64,000 nt of DNA from Glycine soja (lineage: Eukaryota > Streptophyta > Magnoliopsida > Fabales > Fabaceae): assembly GCF_004193775.1 (NCBI RefSeq), contig NC_041016.1, positions 41,684,022-41,748,021 of the forward strand. Reading direction: 5' to 3'. Shown here piece after piece: positions 46,736-58,290 of this stretch. Position numbers and translations under genes: made by a program. Positions within the stretch are counted from its first letter, which is position 1. Each line of letters begins with the position of its first letter. The notes under the pieces were generated by a model that ran no database searches, was not told the origin of the DNA, and saw nothing but the letters and a program-made list of their open reading frames with translations.

Positions 46736-47189
46736 GACCTCAGATCCAATCTCAAAAGGATGTCTTGTATAATCTATCTAGTATATTCATCACAACATCC
46801 ATTTTGTGCTTGCTTCAAAGTATGATATGTTCCCTTAAGTTGTTTTTATTAATATAAATTTATCACACTCAATTATCAAGGATCACTAGTATTAAGAATT
46901 TTATACTGATGGTCTGATTTTCCCATTAACTCAAAAATCTTGGCATTTCATTTGTTCTAAATTACAAGAAAATGTCACGTAAGCAGTACAATAAGATCAA
47001 TGGGCTACTTCCCTTGAGGATTTACATGTCCATAGTTATTTGCTAATCATATCCATGCCTAAATGTTTCGTAATGACTCTAATGATCAATCCATACCTTG
47101 TAGATTCAATCTATACACTTTACCTCCAATATTTCTAATTAAGTGTATAAATTGTTTTCTTAAATTCATTTAATTATTTTTTTAAAATA

Positions 47190-47545
47190 ACATTTTGAGA
47201 TGGTTCTCTGAAAAACTTTGTTAGAATGTCTACATTCCAAGACAGTTTTTGGAAAAATTGTCTTAGAATTCTCAATTTATTTTAATTTTTTTAGGAAAAA
47301 ACATTCTAAGACGGTTTTTGGGAAAACCCTCTTAGAATTCTCAATTTTTTTAATTTTTTTTAAAAAATACATTCCAAGATGGTTTTCAATGAAAACCGTC
47401 TTAGAATGTCATCATTCTAAAATGATTATTTGCTTGAAAACTGTCTTAGAATCATAACTTTTCCAAGACAGTTTTTTAAGAATCATCGTGAAAAGTTCTT
47501 GAATGTATTAAAAAACTGTCGTTAAAAGCTATTTTTCTAGTAGTG
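47190..47545. mobile_element. CACTA right terminus with subterminal repeats
   Basis: Six or more copies of CATTCTAAGACGGTTTT-like motifs in both orientations end in TTTTTCTAGTAGTG. Read inwards it matches the terminus at 283 (ACGACAGTTTTT at the same offset). The flank is ATG; the left element's flank is AAA, so the two ends do not share a 3-bp target duplication. Confidence 0.85.
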
Positions 47546-48094
47546 ATGTATGCAAACAAATGATAGAATATGTCATTTTGTCTAATATAAAGATTGTTTG
47601 GCTAAATTTCTAACAAGATTATAGAAATTGCTTTTACCGAGAAATCCATAAATTATCAATTCTTTACTTCAACACCACTCCTTTTACCTCAAAAAAGTGT
47701 AATTTTGTTGTTAATGCCACACACATTTCCTCTTAAATTTTATGGAGTTCTTTTACAACATCTCTTATTTTTTGCACTTTAAAATTCTAGTAGAAAATTG
47801 TATTTGCTTCAAAAATATAATTTATACTGTCCACAGGAAGTTTTTTTAAAAGAAGCAATTTAGTATGTCATGTACAACATTTATTTTCAGGAACTACTGA
47901 TTTATTTTCTATCGTATGGTTGAGATATCTAGAAGATTTGGTGACCGATGCATGTTATGAAATTGTGGTGATTCTCTACTGATAAAATTACTAAAATGCA
48001 TGCCTATATTTTATTATTATGATTATTGAATGATAAGACTTGCGAAGTGTGAACTTCAACAATTATATATGTGGTATGCAAATTTATTTTCTAT

Positions 48095-48139
<45 letters not shown>

Positions 48140-50110
48140 CTGAATATATTCATTTTATTTGTATGTGTTGTGGTTTGGGTCCTAGTGTTTTTTATCCTCA
48201 GCGAATTTTTTGTTATGTTTACACAGATTGCTATAATTACAGTTGTTATGTTGTTCGTTTGTTTATGTGACAAGTGATTTCTACTGCTTAAGGGATCACA
48301 ACTGCTTCCTTGAGAATAGTATGCAGGCCCGAGCCTCATCTTTTTTTCCTTGTTTACATGTTTGTATGCATTCATTGATGTACCTGGTACGAGGGTTGTG
48401 CACATGATGTGGTTGCAAGATTCAAGAGGATTGAACAGAGAGTAAAAGAACCAATGGTTTTGTTTCCTTCTCTGAGAAGGTGAGGTTGCATTGTGGAAGT
48501 GGATGATGGATAGAGATACAATGGGTGTAGTGGGAGGAGAAGTTCGAAGAACCTAGGAAAATTAGCAAGTGGTGACCACCCGACATTTGGTGCACTCATT
48601 TGGCGCGGGTAACTCATAAGTCTCACTTTGCTACTCCTAACAGGCTCCAAGACTATACTTTTTGAGTTGGGAGATGAGGGATCGGTGTACAATGTATTCA
48701 TATGTAGCGATCACTCCCGACTTTCATCCATATGATTTTTGTAAGACCATCAAGACCTGGGAGAATTGGTGGCAGTGATTGGGCCCTATTGTGAATTAAG
48801 TGTAACAGTTACTCACTTATGATGCGAGAGTGTTGTTTGTTTAGATAATTAACCATACACAATGGTTATGTAGATTGTATATTTTAATTTTGTTTTACTA
48901 TTTCCAATTGTTTGTGGCGTTCAAGAAACAGAGGACTCGCCTTTACAAACAAGAACTTTTAGGTACTAACGATGCTAAGTACATTGAGGTGTGTGCGGGC
49001 TCAGTGTAGCCCACAAAGAGAGAGGGTATTCTCTTACACCATAACACAGACTACACGTACACCTGCATACTCGAGTCCACGTAGTGCCAACTGATAAACC
49101 GAATATAGCGTGCATTGAGTAAACCCAGTGGAGGTTATAAAGGACCGAGGTGACCATTCGGACATGTTGTTCGAGGAGATGGAAGAGTATCGGGAACTAC
49201 TAAGGTAGTTAGGACCAACATCTGAGGAGGAGAGTGACGATTCTTATGAGGACACATCTTAGTTAGTTTTGTACTTCTAGTGTGATAAGTGGTCTGCTCT
49301 GATCCTAATTTCTTTACTATTTTGATTTATTTTGAGAGATATTTTCTTCACAAACATGTATTTTGTTGTAGCAAAGATGAAAAATATATTTTATTTATGA
49401 TCACATTATTATGTGTTGTATCTGTATATTTATTTGTGACCCTACAAGTTTTATTTTATTTATGTATGGAAACTAAATTCTCTACATTTGCATTTATTTT
49501 AATTCGAGGCAACAATTTAGCATTTTTCGACTATCACATTTTGTTTTAAAAAAATAGTATAGGAAGGAAGATGTTTTTATTATTTATAAGTAGTGGTAAA
49601 AAATAGTGACACGTATTTCTAAAATAAATTAAATTAAAACATTTTAAAGCAATATTTTTAGTTAAAAAATTGAGGTGTTATAGTATCTACCAGGATAAAA
49701 TTTGGTATTCACAGTGATTATTTATTTTGGAACTGTAGGACAACTTGCTTGATTATTGTTGAGATAGATTGTAGAACCTGATGACTATTGTATATCTTGA
49801 ATTGTCGAAGTTATCTACCAATACAGTTAGTGAGAAGCTTATAAATAATTGTTGTCATTGAGGAATGATAAAGACTGGCAAAGTGTGAACTCCGTCAAAT
49901 TATATTTGTGGCATGCAAATTTACATTCAATTATATATGTATATTGCTATTCTATTTGCACGCGTTGTGTTACATATATGTACTTGCCAACCAATAACAA
50001 CCCAAATTTTCCTTTTTTTTTTTCCAATTATTACTATTACCAAGTCCATTAAAAAATGACTACGATCCCCAAAATACATAAAATGTCAAAGAAACATTTT
50101 CCTCACTTTA
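47546..50110. other. Decayed repeat region
   Basis: 48010-48110 and 49850-49945 are diverged direct copies (AGTGTGAACT, TTATAT-TGTGG-ATGCAAATTTA), possibly ends of one degraded element. 48380-49270 is less A+T-rich, with broken coding-like frames including an acidic EEESDDSYEDTS. I do not recognise it. Confidence 0.4.
48097..48140. repeat. (TA)n(TATG)n microsatellite
   Basis: TA units pass into seven TATG units. Confidence 0.93.
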
Positions 50111-51900
50111 TGTAACGACCCGTCTTATCGCTACGATATTACTATCTCTAAAACGCGACATTTCAGTTTTTAAGTGAAAACTCTATTAATTTGATTATTA
50201 AAAACAAGGGTAAATTCTTTTTTTCGTGACATATATTTAGCAAACACACAAATAATTAAATAAATACATACGCACACACAAACACACATATATTAAACCA
50301 TTATACATCATTCATAAGACAAAAAGTAATTTAGTTTATACATGTATCTAATCCTAGGATTTATGTCCAAATAAAATAGAATTCAAGAACTAGCCACAAA
50401 AGAGTTGATAACAAAACACAACTTTCTCCCAAAGTAATCTCAATATTATCACATCGGCTTAGCGGCTCCAACAAAAGAATCTCCCTCCACATCATCTATT
50501 GTTGTTCATCTGCTCCCACGAACAAAGGTTCGCAATCATCACAAGTACGAACCGTACAGTACAAAATTGTAAAGGTGAGTTTATTATTAAGAAAAAAATA
50601 ACAAACACAAGATGACAATTGTTAGCAAGAAAACAATAACAGTAACCACAATCATTCCCAATAACCCATCATGTCAACATACACTTAACAAACTAGTCAT
50701 CAACTGTTCCACAATTCAATTAATATTATGCTTAGAATGATGTATGCACCTGACTCAACTCTCAAATGCAATATGGTATCATTCATTAGGATATAGCCTA
50801 AGCGTGTCCACACGACACTCTCACTTAGGAAAACTAGGCAACAAGTGTCAATGTCACCCTATTCTGCACCGACAACTTCCCCCCATGGTGATCAACTTGA
50901 GTCCCAAGGAATTTCCAAACTGGGTGACATGCCCCCAAGTACAAGTATTTTTCCTCATGGAAAACTACAAGTACTCACTGACAAAGTTTATACTATTTTC
51001 ATGCAATTATGAAGTATGAAACATGGACACCATCAATGCACTAGCCGTGGATAGCTAAAAATTCTAAGTAATCCCTTTCTCTCTCCAGGGATGCTTAAAA
51101 TTCTTTAACCAATATATTTCTCCCTCCAAGGATATCCAACATGGTCACTGCACCCTCCATGTACATACACAACATGCATCCATCACAATGACATCATCAA
51201 CATCAACATCATCCCATATCAATGTTATTATCAACATCAACATCATCTCATCTCAATATCATCATCAATATCAACATCATCTCATCTCAATATCATGATC
51301 AACATCAACATCATCTCATATCAACATTATCGTAAGCATCAACATCATCTCATATCAATATTATCATAACCATCAACATCATCCCATATCAACATTATCA
51401 TAAACATCAACATTATCTCATCTCGATGTCATCAACATCATTAGTAATCAAATTCCACACACACACACACACACATATAAATTTCATGCCTGGGATTCAC
51501 ATTCTCCAGGTCTTTAGACAACACAAGTCTCATACAATAACAAATATCATTCACAATTTCATTCATTAATAACAAATATATCACATCCTATAAGTCAAAA
51601 ACTTAGTTTTTTCTTAAAACCACATGCAATAGGGACAAACATACATCCCCATAATTGGGTTCCTTGACCCCAACTATGGTATCAAAAGTCGTAAACCAAT
51701 TATAAACTTCCCCATAATTGCAGGGTGTTAGTTGTTAGACAATATCTAAATTAACCTCAAGTATGGTCATGCTTGATGGCTTATTCAATTACTATACATC
51801 AATTTTATTCTACTCCATGCTTTATATAGGTTCCTCTAGCAAACTTGTTAGATTGAAACACATTTTCCAACCACCAATAAGATTACTGTCAGACACTAAT
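50111..51900. repeat. LTR-like segment beginning TGTAACGACCC
   Basis: TGTAACGACCC at 50111 is a common start of long plant LTRs. 50509-50545 has CATCTGCTCCCACGAACAAAGG, the inverted counterpart of the GTTCGGGGGAGCAGATGA found near the 3' end of the LTRs at 13360 and 42395. So this may be a distant relative in the opposite orientation. The other end and target duplication were not found. Confidence 0.45.
51180..51445. repeat. Minisatellite based on CATCAACATCATCTCATATC
   Basis: About seven units of roughly 36 bp alternate CATCAACATCAACATCATC and TCATATCAATATTATC. Low-complexity, no coding role. Confidence 0.9.
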
Positions 51901-51914
51901 TATGTCCGGGCCCT

Positions 51915-52275
51915 AAAAAAAGAAAAGAAAAAAAGAGATAAAAAAGAAAAAAAAGAAAACAAAAGGAAAAAAAAGAAAAGAAAAAAAAGACAAAAGAAAG
52001 AAGAAGAAGAAAAAAAGAAAGAAAATGAGCAAAAAAACAATAAAGAAAAAAAGAAAAAGAACAATAAAGAAAAAAAAAGAAGAAAGAAAAGGTAAAAAAA
52101 TGAAAAAAGGAAAAAAAAGAAAGGAAACGTGAAAAAAAAGACAAAAAGAAAAAGAAACAAATAAAAAGTATAAAAAAAGAAGAGAAAACGAGGAAAAAAA
52201 AGATGAATGAGGAAAAAAAAGAGAAAACAAAAAAAACAAAAGAGAAAAAACACAAGAACACTAAAAGTAAAATAA
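51915..52275. repeat. Long A/G (polypurine) tract
   Basis: About 360 bases of almost pure AAAAAAGAAAAG-type sequence with only scattered C or T. The long Lys-rich (+) and Phe-rich (-) frames here are composition artefacts. Confidence 0.93.
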
Positions 52276-52742
52276 AAAAAATTGTTTGTTTGACCTATTG
52301 GGCTCTCAAGGAGAGCCCATTAGGTGAAGAAGATGATAACACTCTGCATAATAAAAAAATAAGAAAGGCTGGCAATGAATGCACAGAGTAGCATGAACCT
52401 CGAGGAAGGCAAACAGACCAATCACTTCGCGTCATTTGGCCACAACGTCAGAGAAGAGAGAGGGGTCACCAGGTAACCCCTCATTCCCTTACTCTCTCAC
52501 GTTTCTTCTCCCTTTTTCTCTCTTCTTCTTCCTCTTCTCCGTTTTTCTTCTTTTTCTCCTACAAAGCCTCGTTGTACATCTCGACGGTGAGCTCTATGGT
52601 CACCGACGAGATCTGTACATGATGATATCGTTATTTTCTTAGTGTTTTCACATTTCGTCATCCTTCTCTTTTTTGTTCTTCTTCCTTCTTCCGTTTTTCA
52701 ATGAAGCTAGCACGCCACTACCGTGGGTTACTTCCGTGCCAT

Positions 52743-54080
52743 TGATAACTGCTAAATAATTGTGAATTAATAATAGAAAATCAAGCAACTTTTGGCTTAA
52801 AATTAATTATTTAGTAGTTATTTGTAATTAAAAGTTAAAGAATTGATAAAGTTTAGATTTTGGCTGCAGAATTAAAGGTTGAAGGTGTAACAAGCAAAAA
52901 GCAAGAGAAGAACTGAAGAAAAGAAGAAAATTGGAAGCAGGCCCAGTCCAGTATGCGCGCTTAGCGCACATCACGCGCTAAGCGGGCAAGGCAGCATAGG
53001 CGCTAAGCAAGGAGTTAAGCACAAAGACGCAGGATCCGTTACCCGCGCTAAGCGCGGATCACAAGCTAAGCGCGTGATCCAACAGAAGCACACGCTAAGC
53101 ACACGATCTGAACGCGCTAAGCACGGGGTGTCGCGCTAAGCGTGCCTACGAAAGCTCGAAGCCTATTTCAGCAGCTATAAATAGAGAGCCAGTCCAGGGG
53201 GAATCACACACCTCGCCTCAGAGCACTTCTCTCAACATTCTAAGCCTGAGCTCTCCCTTCCTCTCTATATTCTTTATTTTCCTATCCATCCTTTCTTTCA
53301 CCCTTCATTTGTAAAGCCCTTCAATGGTCATGAGTGGCTAATCCCCTAGTTAGGGTCTGGCAGGCCTAAAAAGTCAACAATGTATGGCGTACTTCAAGAG
53401 TTATCAATGCAAAGAGAATTCCTTCCAGGTTTTATGTTCTAATTCTTTTCTTTTTATCTTGCATTTACGTCTAAATTTCTTTTGGGTTTTATTCGCTCGG
53501 GAGAAGGTATTTGCTAATAAGGGTTTAAGAGGCAATGCATGCATCAATTTTTAGGGGTTATACGCTTGGGAAAGGGTAACACCTAATAGAACAAATAAAG
53601 AAAAGAATCATTGGGTTAGCGTTGCTAGGCATAGAATGATGGCCCAATGCCCATGCATTTAGCAACATCTAGAATTCAACCTTAATGCATTTTAATTATT
53701 GAGTCTTCACAAAGGCATTTGGGAGATAGGTAGTTAAAATAGACTTGTCATCGTGAGGCATCAGGGGTAGGTAAAACTGACAGATGTGGGTAGAACTAGT
53801 TCAATTGCATTGGTAATGAACATCATAATTTCATGCATCGTAGGCCAATTAGGTTTGTCTGGTCTTAGCATCTTCATCTTAATTAAATATCTTTTTAAAT
53901 TGTTTGATCTAGTAGTAGCAATTTACTCTTGCATTTATTCCTGCTTTTCACTATTTATTTCTCACTTACAAATTGAAGAGTATTCAATAAAGTGCAATAA
54001 AATCCCTGTGAAAATGATACTCGGACTTCCGAGAATTACTACTCAGAGCAATTTGGTACACTTTCCAAACAGCCTCAACA
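52743..54080 (+). repeat. Athila 5' LTR
   Basis: Begins TGATAACTGC and ends CCTCAACA. It has a TATA box TATAAATA at 53175-53182. An array of GCGCTAAGC words (about 52950-53155) lies directly upstream of it. Confidence 0.88.
52950..53155. repeat. GCGCTAAGC motif array in the Athila LTR
   Basis: About ten copies of GCTAAGC or its complement, often as GCGCTAAGCGCG, are irregularly spaced and GC-rich compared with the rest of the LTR. They end just before the TATA box. Confidence 0.85.
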
Positions 54081-54086
54081 AGTTTT

Positions 54087-54104
54087 TGGTGCCGTTGCCG
54101 GGGA
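54087..54104 (+). other. Athila primer-binding site
   Basis: TGGTGCCGTTGCCGGGGA follows the LTR by six bases. Athila-like elements normally have TGGCGCCGTTGCCGGGGA (tRNA-Asp type, from memory); one base differs. Confidence 0.8.
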
Positions 54105-54239
54105 TTTTGTTCTCGCACTTGATTTCCATACTATATCAGTTTGTAAGCCCAATTCTTCCTTTCTTGACTCATTCGTCTAGTATTCTTTACTTTCTCTTCT
54201 ATCCTTTCTTTCTTTCTTCTCCCATAAATTGCACGGGTA

Positions 54240-54958
54240 GTGCCTTTGGTTTTTATGCGAGGTAGAACTGTATCTGGAGACATTGTGCCCATCAACTTAG
54301 AAATTGAAGCTACTTGCCAGTGTAACAACGCTGGAAGAAGAAGAAGGGAGCAGGACATAGAAGGAAGTAGTTACACCTCACCTCCTCCTTCTCCAAATCG
54401 CACTCAGATGGACTGGGAGCCGGCACGAAGAGTCACACTAGAGGACTTCTCTAATACCGCCACCCCTCAGTTCTTCACAAGTATTGCAAGGCCGGAGGTC
54501 CAAGCAGCCAACATCTCCTACCCTCACTCTCTTATTCAGTTAATTCAGGGGAACCTCTTCCACGGTCTCCCAAATGAAGACCCATACGCGCATCTAGCCT
54601 CATACATAGAGATATGCAACACCGTCAAAATAGCTAGAGTTCCAGAAGATGTGATACGCCTTAACCTCTTCTCTTTTTCACTAGCAGGAGAGGCAAAAAG
54701 ATGGCTGCACTCTTTTAAAGACAACAACTTAAGAACATGGGAGAAGTCGTGGAAAAATTCTTAAAAAAGTACTTCCCAGAATCAAAGACCACTAAAGGGA
54801 AGATGGAGATTTCTTCTTTCCATCAATTTCCAGATGAATCCCTTAGCGAAGTGCTAGACCATTTCCATGGGTTGCTAAGAAAAACACCAACACACGGATA
54901 CAGTGAGCCAGTACAACTAAACATCTTCATAGATGGCTTGCGACCTCAATCGAAGTAG
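54240..54958 (+). pseudogene. Athila gag, frameshifted
   Basis: 54240-54764 encodes an N-terminal region and the Retrotrans_gag core (NLFHGLPNEDPYAHLASYIE, LFSFSLAGEAKRWLHSF). The frame shifts near 54740 and continues in 54737-54958 (FLKKYFPESKTTKGKMEISS) until a stop at 54956. Gag would form the particle shell. The true start may lie upstream of 54240. Confidence 0.88.
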
Positions 54959-55199
54959 CTGCTAGATGCATCCGCAAGAGGGAAGATCAAGCTGAAGACT
55001 CCCGAAGAAGCGATGGAGCTCATCGAGAATATGGCAGCTAGCGATCAAGCTATCCTTCATGATCGCACTTATGTCCCTACAAAAAGAAGCCTCTTGGAGC
55101 TCAGTACGCAGGACACAACCCTTGCACAAAATAATGTTGACCAGACAGATAGAAGCCCTTACTGAAACCCTCAACAAGCTGCCTCAACAATTACAAGCG

Positions 55200-55525
55200 G
55201 TAAGTTCTTCCCACTCTTCTGTTTTGCAGGTAAAAGGATGCCCCACGTATGGAGGGACGCATGAGCCTGGACAATGCGCAATCCAATAAGATCCCTCTCG
55301 AGAAGTAAATTATATGGGCATACCAAATCGTCACGGATTCCAAGGCTACAACCAGGGAAATCCGTCCGGATTCAATCAAGGGGCAACAAGATTTAATCAC
55401 GGGCCACCAGGATTCAATCAAGGAAGAAATTTCACGCAAGGCTCAGGCTGGAGGAATCAAGGAAATCAATACAAGGAGCACAGGAACCAGCCACCAAAAC
55501 AGCACCCTAGCCAAGGTCTGAATTA
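55200..55525 (+). pseudogene. Athila gag C-terminus with zinc-finger-like motif and FNQG repeats
   Basis: CPTYGGTHEPGQC resembles the Athila CxxCGGxHxxxxC finger, with the second Cys changed to Tyr. After a stop at about 55288 the frame 55314-55526 has Gly/Asn/Gln repeats (GFNQGATRFNHGPPGFNQG), normal for Athila gag tails. Confidence 0.75.
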
Positions 55526-55631
55526 GCAGGAGAAGCCCACCAACATAGAGGAACTACTGCTGCAATTCATCTAGGAGACAAGGTCACATCAGAAGAGCAC
55601 GAACACAGCCATTCGGAATCTGGAAGTTTAA

Positions 55632-57086
55632 ATGGGCCAACTGGTGCACTACAAAGCCGAACGGCCCACTAGAACTTTTAGGGCTAACATGGAGAAGAAC
55701 CCGAAGGAAGAATGCAAAGCAGTGTTGACCCGAGGCCAGAAAAGAGCGCAAGAGGAGGGTAAGATTGAAGGAGAAGACCAGCCAGAGGAAGAAGAAGAAG
55801 AAGAGAATGTGGCACCACCACCTAAGACCAAGAGCCAGAGAGCACGAGAAGCCAAGAAGGAAGAACCACTAGCCCTCCCACAGGATCTCCCATATCCTAT
55901 GGCACCCACCAGGAAGAACAAGGAGCGTTACTTCAAGCATTTCTTGGAAATATTCAAAGGGCTAGAAATCACAATGCCATTCGGGGAAGCCTTACAACAG
56001 ATGCCCCTCTACTCCAAATTTATGAAAGATATCCTCACCAACAAGGGGAAGTATATTAACAATGAGAATATTGTGGTAGGGGGCAATTGCAGTGCAATAA
56101 TTCAGAGGAAGCTACCCAAGAAGTTTAAGGACCCCGGAAGTGTCACCATCCCGTGTACCGTAGGAAAGGAAGTGGTAAACAAGGCCCTCATTAATCTAGG
56201 AGCAAGTATCAATCTGATGCCCTTATCGATGTGCAGAAGAATTGGGAATTTGAAGATAGATCCCACTAAGATGACGCTTCAACTGGCAGACCGCTCAGTC
56301 ACAAGACCATACAGGGTGGTAGAAGATGTCCTGGTCAAGGTACACCACTTCACTTTTCCGGTGGACTTTGTTATCATGGATATCGAAGAAGACACGGAGA
56401 TTCCCCTTATCTTAGGAAAACCCTTCATGTTGACTGCCAACTGTGTGGTGGACATACGGAATGGAAATTTAGAGTTGAGTATTGACAATCAGAAGATAAC
56501 CTTCGACCTTTTCAAGGCAATGAAGTACCCACAGGAGGGTTGGAAGTGCTTCAGAGTGGAGGAGATCGATAAGGAAGATGTCAGTATTCTCGAGACACCA
56601 CAGACTTCGCTGGAAAAAGCCATGGTAAATACGCTAGACTGCCTAATCAGTGAAGAGGAAGAAGATCTGAAGGCTTGCTTGGAAAACTTGGATCGACAAG
56701 AAAGTATTCCTGAGGGAGAAGCCGATTTTAAGACATTAGAGAAGGAAGTTCCGTCAGAGAAGAAGAAGGTAGAGTTGAAGATATTGCCCAATCATCTGAA
56801 GTATGTGTTCTTGGAGGAAGATAAGCTTGTAGTGATCAGTAATGCACTCACAACAGAAGAAGGAAACAGGTTGGTAGACATTTTGAAGAAACACAAGGAA
56901 GCAATTGGATGGCACATATCGGATCTCAAAGGAATCAGCCCTGCTTACTGCATGCATAGGATAATGATAGAAGAAGACTACAAGCTAGTCCGACAACATC
57001 AGAGGGCTGAACCCAACAATAAAGGAAGAGGTAAGAAAGGAGGTACTCAAGCTTTTGGAGGCTGGGCTTATATACCCCATCTCTGA
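55632..57086 (+). pseudogene. Athila protease region, catalytic Asp lost
   Basis: A 484-residue open segment has an acidic linker (GEDQPEEEEEEENVAP), then the retropepsin domain: INLGASINLMPLSM, VIMDIEEDTEIPLILGKPFM. In Athila proteases the active site is DLGAS; here the Asp codon is AAT (56193-56195), giving NLGAS, so catalysis should be lost. It runs on to the RT-proximal KHKEAIGWHISDLKGISPAY before a frameshift near 57000. Confidence 0.88.
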
Positions 57087-57675
57087 CAGTGCTTGGGTAA
57101 GCCCAGTATAGGTGGTTCCTAAGAAAGGCGGAATGACAGTCGTACGAAATGAGAGGAATGACTTGATACCTACACGAACTATCACTGGCTGGCGGATGCA
57201 TTGACTACCGCAAGTTGAATGAAGCCACATGGAAGGACCACTTCCCCTTACCTTTCATGGATCAGATGTTGGAGAGGCTTACAGGGCAAGCATATTACTG
57301 TTTCTTGGATGGATACTCAGGATACAACCAGATCGCGGTGGACCCTAGGGATCAGGAGAAGACAGCCTTTACATGCCCCTTTGGCGTCTTTGCTTACAGA
57401 AGGATGCCATTCGGGTTATGTAACGCACCAACCACATTTCAGAGGTGCATGCTGGCCATTTTTTCCGACATGGTGGAGAAGAGCATTGAAGTATTTATGG
57501 ACAAATTCTCATTTTTTGGACCCTCATTTGACAGCTGCTTAAAGAACTTAGAGATGGTACTATAAAGGTGTGTAGAGACTAACTTGGTACTAAACTGGGA
57601 AAAATGTCATTTCATGGTTCGGGAGGGCATAGTCCTGGGCCATAAGATCTCAGCTAGAGGGATTGAGGTTGACCG
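57087..57675 (+). pseudogene. Athila reverse transcriptase, N-terminal part, catalytic box altered
   Basis: After stops at 57085-57210, 57215-57565 encodes the RT core: DHFPLPFMDQMLERL, CFLDGYSGYNQIAV, FAYRRMPFGLCNAPTTFQRC. The catalytic box reads FMDKF where the family has FMDDF (codon 57503-57505), removing one metal-binding Asp. The sequence stops abruptly at GACCG (57671-57675), the target of the inserted LTR, and resumes at 59361. Confidence 0.9.
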
Positions 57676-58051
57676 TGTAGAAGCAAGCTTCATGATGAAT
57701 CAAGATTGATTCAAAGAAGTTTTGATGATAACAAAGGTGATGACAAAAAGCTCAAAGGTCAAGAATACTTCATGATAACAAAGATGATGATCTCAAGAAT
57801 CAAAGAATAAGTTCAAGATGCTCAAGATTAAATCAGGAACACTTCAAGGTTCAAGAGGAAATTTGATTTCAAGAATCAAGAATCAGGATTCAAGGTTCAA
57901 GCTTCCAAGAATCAAGATCAAGATTCAAGACTCAAGATTCAAGAATCAAGAGAAGAATTAATCAAGATAAGTATTAAAAAGTTTTTTCAAAAACTGAGTA
58001 GCAAATGGATTTTTCTCAAAACATGTTTAGCAAAGAGTTTTTACTCTCTGG

Positions 58052-58290
58052 TAATCGATTACCAGATTGTTGTAATCGATTACCAGTAAGCAAAATGGTT
58101 TTCAAAAAGTTTTCAACTGAATTTACAACGTTCCAATTGATTTCAAAAAGCTGTAATCGATTACAATGTTTTGGTAATCGATTACCAGTATGCTTGAACG
58201 TTGAAATTCAAATTCAAAAGTGAAGAGTCACATTCTTTCACAAAAAAGCTTTGTGTAATCGATTACACTGATTTGGTAATCGATTACCAG
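58052..58290. repeat. Three pairs of GTAATCGATTAC palindromes
   Basis: The 12-bp palindrome occurs six times as three pairs, about 100 bp apart. Within each pair the copies are 12-25 bp apart and most are followed by CAGT. The same layout is in the LTR copy at 63236 onward, with one damaged copy. Confidence 0.93.

Larger units (their letters stand above)
39860..47545. mobile_element. Gene-fragment-carrying CACTA element (Pack-CACTA)
   Basis: The right terminus reads CTAGTAGTG at 47537-47545 (inverted: CACTACTAGAAAAA), preceded by subterminal AAGACGGTTTT-type repeats from 47190. The left side has the same subterminal motif in inverted and direct copies at 39860-40010, but I cannot find a clean CACTA there. 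Between lie fragments of three unrelated genes plus a nested solo LTR. The soybean element Tgm-Express1 is an established precedent for CACTA elements with several host gene fragments. Left boundary and unity of the element are inferred. Confidence 0.65.

Noticed and set aside
48094..48405. Open frames through the TA/TATG microsatellite
   Set aside because: Simple-sequence translation with no recognisable protein.
51180..51445. Possible CRISPR-like array because of regular repeats
   Set aside because: Units are contiguous minisatellite copies without unique spacers, in a plant genome.
51763..52261. Long Lys-rich (+) and Phe-rich (-) open frames
   Set aside because: They follow directly from the A/G tract at 51915-52275; no domain or start context supports a gene.
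54545..55921. Minus-strand frames within the Athila gag/protease region
   Set aside because: Antisense shadows of the plus-strand coding region.
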